Assembly (NCBI GenBank): GCA_024206355.1 | Contig: JAAGZM010000768.1 | Coordinates: 1-8,186, forward strand | Direction: 5' to 3' | DNA from: Gammaproteobacteria bacterium | GTDB taxonomy: Bacteria; Pseudomonadota; Gammaproteobacteria; Enterobacterales; GCA-2746155 | Length of the DNA: 8,186 nt | Shown here: one piece after another, positions 7,231 through 8,186 of the stretch | How positions within the stretch are numbered: position 1 is the first letter of the stretch | How the letters are laid out: each line of letters starts with the position of its first letter | Translations under genes and position numbers: made by a program | The notes under the pieces: model-generated | Seen by the model: only the letters and a program-made list of their open reading frames with translations | The model's database searches: none | Told to the model about the DNA's origin: nothing

Positions 7231-7755
7231 TCAATATCCGGCGCGAACCAATCTGACTTGATAGTTATCGTACTTAAAGGCGATGTTAGCAAAGCCAAAA
7301 GAGAAAGAGACGATCCAAGCATCACTACTTAATTCGATATAGGGCGACGACGACCAATAATAACTAGAAGCTGTGGTAGGAAAAATAGATTCATTAATTG
7401 CTGGACTGTGGCAAGCTATTTCGGTAATAGAAGTCAATTCTCTGACATTCGGTAATCGCCAGTCACTATTTCTTGCAAAACTGGTACTCTCAGCTGCATC
7501 AAGGGCTTCCTTCCAGTTGTATGTAATAGCTGTTTCCGTACACGTTGAAGATGCACTATCCCAGTTTTGACCAAGACTGCAACTCATCCACATTAAGCCC
7601 GTTTGATTATCTGTTGCGGTACCATTACTATTGGTAGTAAAGCGACTGTCCGGGCTTACCAATGTAGTAGATGAGTTACATGTTTGTGCTTGCAGTTGCC
7701 CTGAGAGTATTAGAATAATACTGAGTAACATAATATTTATTCTCTTGGTAGTCAT
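7231..7755 (-). CDS. Small exported DUF1566 / Lcl C-terminal-domain protein
   Basis: 174 residues from the ATG at 7755. The frame stays open back to an ATG at 7857, but only the 7755 start has a proper ribosome site (AGGA seven bases upstream) and puts the signal peptide (KRINIMLLSIILILSG, likely cleavage after QLQA, residue 23) at the N-terminus. The mature part is one DUF1566 (Lcl_C) domain with TGLMW (52-56), DWRLP (98-102), YWSSS (133-137) and VRLVR (167-171). Four cysteines (26, 59, 72, 115) could form two disulfides. This domain has a C-type-lectin-like or sulfatase-modifying-like fold in secreted bacterial proteins; ligand and function are unknown. The gene converges on the truncated cyclophilin gene and lies between two copies of the 17-bp repeat, so it may have arrived with a mobile element or rearrangement. 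Confidence 0.82.
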   Translation of the reverse strand: MTTKRINIMLLSIILILSGQLQAQTCNSSTTLVSPDSRFTTNSNGTATDNQTGLMWMSCSLGQNWDSASSTCTETAITYNWKEALDAAESTSFARNSDWRLPNVRELTSITEIACHSPAINESIFPTTASSYYWSSSPYIELSSDAWIVSFSFGFANIAFKYDNYQVRLVRAGY

Positions 7756-7762
7756 CTTAAAT

Positions 7763-7766
7763 TCCT
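7763..7766 (-). promoter_or_regulatory. Ribosome binding site setting the DUF1566 start at 7755
   Basis: AGGA on the minus strand, seven bases before the ATG at 7755-7753. The alternative ATG at 7857 lacks a comparable site and would add a charged 34-residue extension before the signal peptide. Confidence 0.65.
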
Positions 7767-7903
7767 GAGTAGATTTATTCAATCCATTCAACTCTGCCAA
7801 TTTTTTTGAGAATATTTTGATATCTTTGAGAGTTTTATGATTTCCAACTGCGCCCATGGTGATTGTCTCATTTCGTGAATAACTAAATACTTACATTACA
7901 CCA

Positions 7904-7933
7904 ATATTACACATAAACTGCCTAACCTGTCAA
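7904..7933 (-). promoter_or_regulatory. Candidate sigma70 promoter for the DUF1566 gene
   Basis: On the minus strand a perfect TTGACA (7933-7928) is followed after 18 bases by TAATAT (7909-7904, four of six matches to TATAAT). Transcription would start near 7897, leaving an untranslated leader of about 140 bases before the ATG at 7755. Confidence 0.45.
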
Positions 7934-8052
7934 GTTAGCATATTGAGTATGTTGCTGATATATATAATTTGATCCCAGTCGCATCTTTGCAGCGTAAGAG
8001 ACCATTCTTGCCTTTAATGCTAATTTATCTTGCAATTACTTTGAACTATAAT

Positions 8053-8186
8053 CCTAGAATCCTCAGTTGGACGCGTTTGAGTGTGTGTTTTTTAGGCTTA
8101 GTGGCGCCGACTAAAAAGCCGTTCATAGTCATTCTATGTAAGGCTTTTGCCGTCAAGTCAATAAGTCTAAAAAACGTGCAATCAAA
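8053..8186. mobile_element. Right-hand repeat copy with long quasi-palindrome (probable MITE or IS end), cut by the window edge
   Basis: It opens with CCTAGAATCCTCAGTTG (8053-8069), identical to 7165-7181. After it, inverted arms share one centre at 8131: TTTGA (8076-8080) with TCAAA (8182-8186); GTTTTTTAGGCTTA (8087-8100) with TAAGTCTAAAAAAC (8162-8175), 13 of 14 complementary; and AAAAGCC (8114-8120) with GGCTTTT (8142-8148), enclosing CATAG/CTATG. Between 8101 and 8113 the symmetry is poor. If the symmetry holds, the element would end near 8209, outside the window, with the inverse of the 17-mer. No transposase is visible; an insertion sequence with its transposase further right is the alternative. 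Confidence 0.6.
8114..8148. repeat. Central hairpin of the right-hand palindrome
   Basis: AAAAGCC-GTT-CATAG-TCATT-CTATG-TAA-GGCTTTT forms a stem of 7 + 5 pairs with a small internal loop and a five-base loop. In RNA it would be a stable hairpin ending in a T-rich arm on both strands, so it could also stop transcription in either direction. Confidence 0.55.

Larger units (their letters stand above)
7756..8052. other. Non-coding region between the DUF1566 gene and the right-hand repeat element
   Basis: It holds the ribosome site and candidate promoter of the DUF1566 gene. From about 7935 to 8052 I see no open frame, no hairpin terminator and no recognisable element. Confidence 0.5.

Noticed and set aside
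7373..7570. Open frame of 65 codons on the plus strand
   Set aside because: It is antisense to the DUF1566 gene, which has clear domain motifs, a signal peptide and a ribosome site.
7756..7857. N-terminal extension of the DUF1566 protein to the ATG at 7857
   Set aside because: It would bury the signal peptide behind 34 mostly charged residues and lacks a good ribosome site, whereas the ATG at 7755 has AGGA at seven bases.
8053..8186. Integron attC site (GTTGGAC at 8066 fits GTTRRRY)
   Set aside because: The palindrome follows the GTTRRRY core instead of lying between RYYYAAC and GTTRRRY, and no integrase or cassette array is visible.

Overview
The window is AT-rich and looks like a piece of a gammaproteobacterial chromosome, probably marine. 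The clues are an Fnr protein that matches Escherichia coli FNR residue for residue at its key positions, and the Gram-negative pair of a class GN ('marine proteobacterial') sortase and its VIT/von Willebrand A target. No rRNA, tRNA or CRISPR array was seen. The exact genus cannot be fixed from the sequence alone.

Layout. (1) Bases 1-1674, + strand: the 3' part of a large group II PLP-dependent decarboxylase of the tyrosine decarboxylase type. Its frame is intact, but the PLP-binding lysine position is histidine. (2) 1642-2397, - strand: an Fnr-type oxygen sensor gene whose 3' end overlaps the decarboxylase tail by 33 bp. (3) 2568-5278, - strand: a two-gene operon with a 4-bp ATGA overlap. The first gene encodes a VIT + vWA protein with a C-terminal sorting signal; the second encodes its dedicated class GN sortase. 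(4) 5279-5658: a non-coding, divergent intergenic region holding a 126-bp imperfect inverted-repeat element. (5) 5659-7182, + strand: an exported HEAT-repeat protein fused to a cyclophilin-type peptidyl-prolyl isomerase. The cyclophilin half stops in mid-domain exactly where a 17-bp repeat begins. (6) 7231-7755, - strand: a small exported DUF1566 (Lcl C-terminal-like) protein. (7) 8053 to the window end: a second exact copy of the 17-bp repeat, followed by a long quasi-palindrome centred near 8131, probably a MITE or insertion-sequence end cut off by the window edge.

How the genes work together. The sortase and VIT/vWA genes form a clear functional unit: the target is exported, held by its C-terminal membrane tail, and processed by the sortase at the cell envelope. 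Fnr is probably a global anaerobic regulator that happens to lie here. The right-hand third (7165 onward) looks rearranged: repeated element ends bracket the DUF1566 gene and have cut off the cyclophilin domain. The points most worth following are the decarboxylase without its catalytic lysine, the element-truncated HEAT-cyclophilin gene, the palindromic element at the right edge, and the unidentified inverted-repeat element between the divergent genes.
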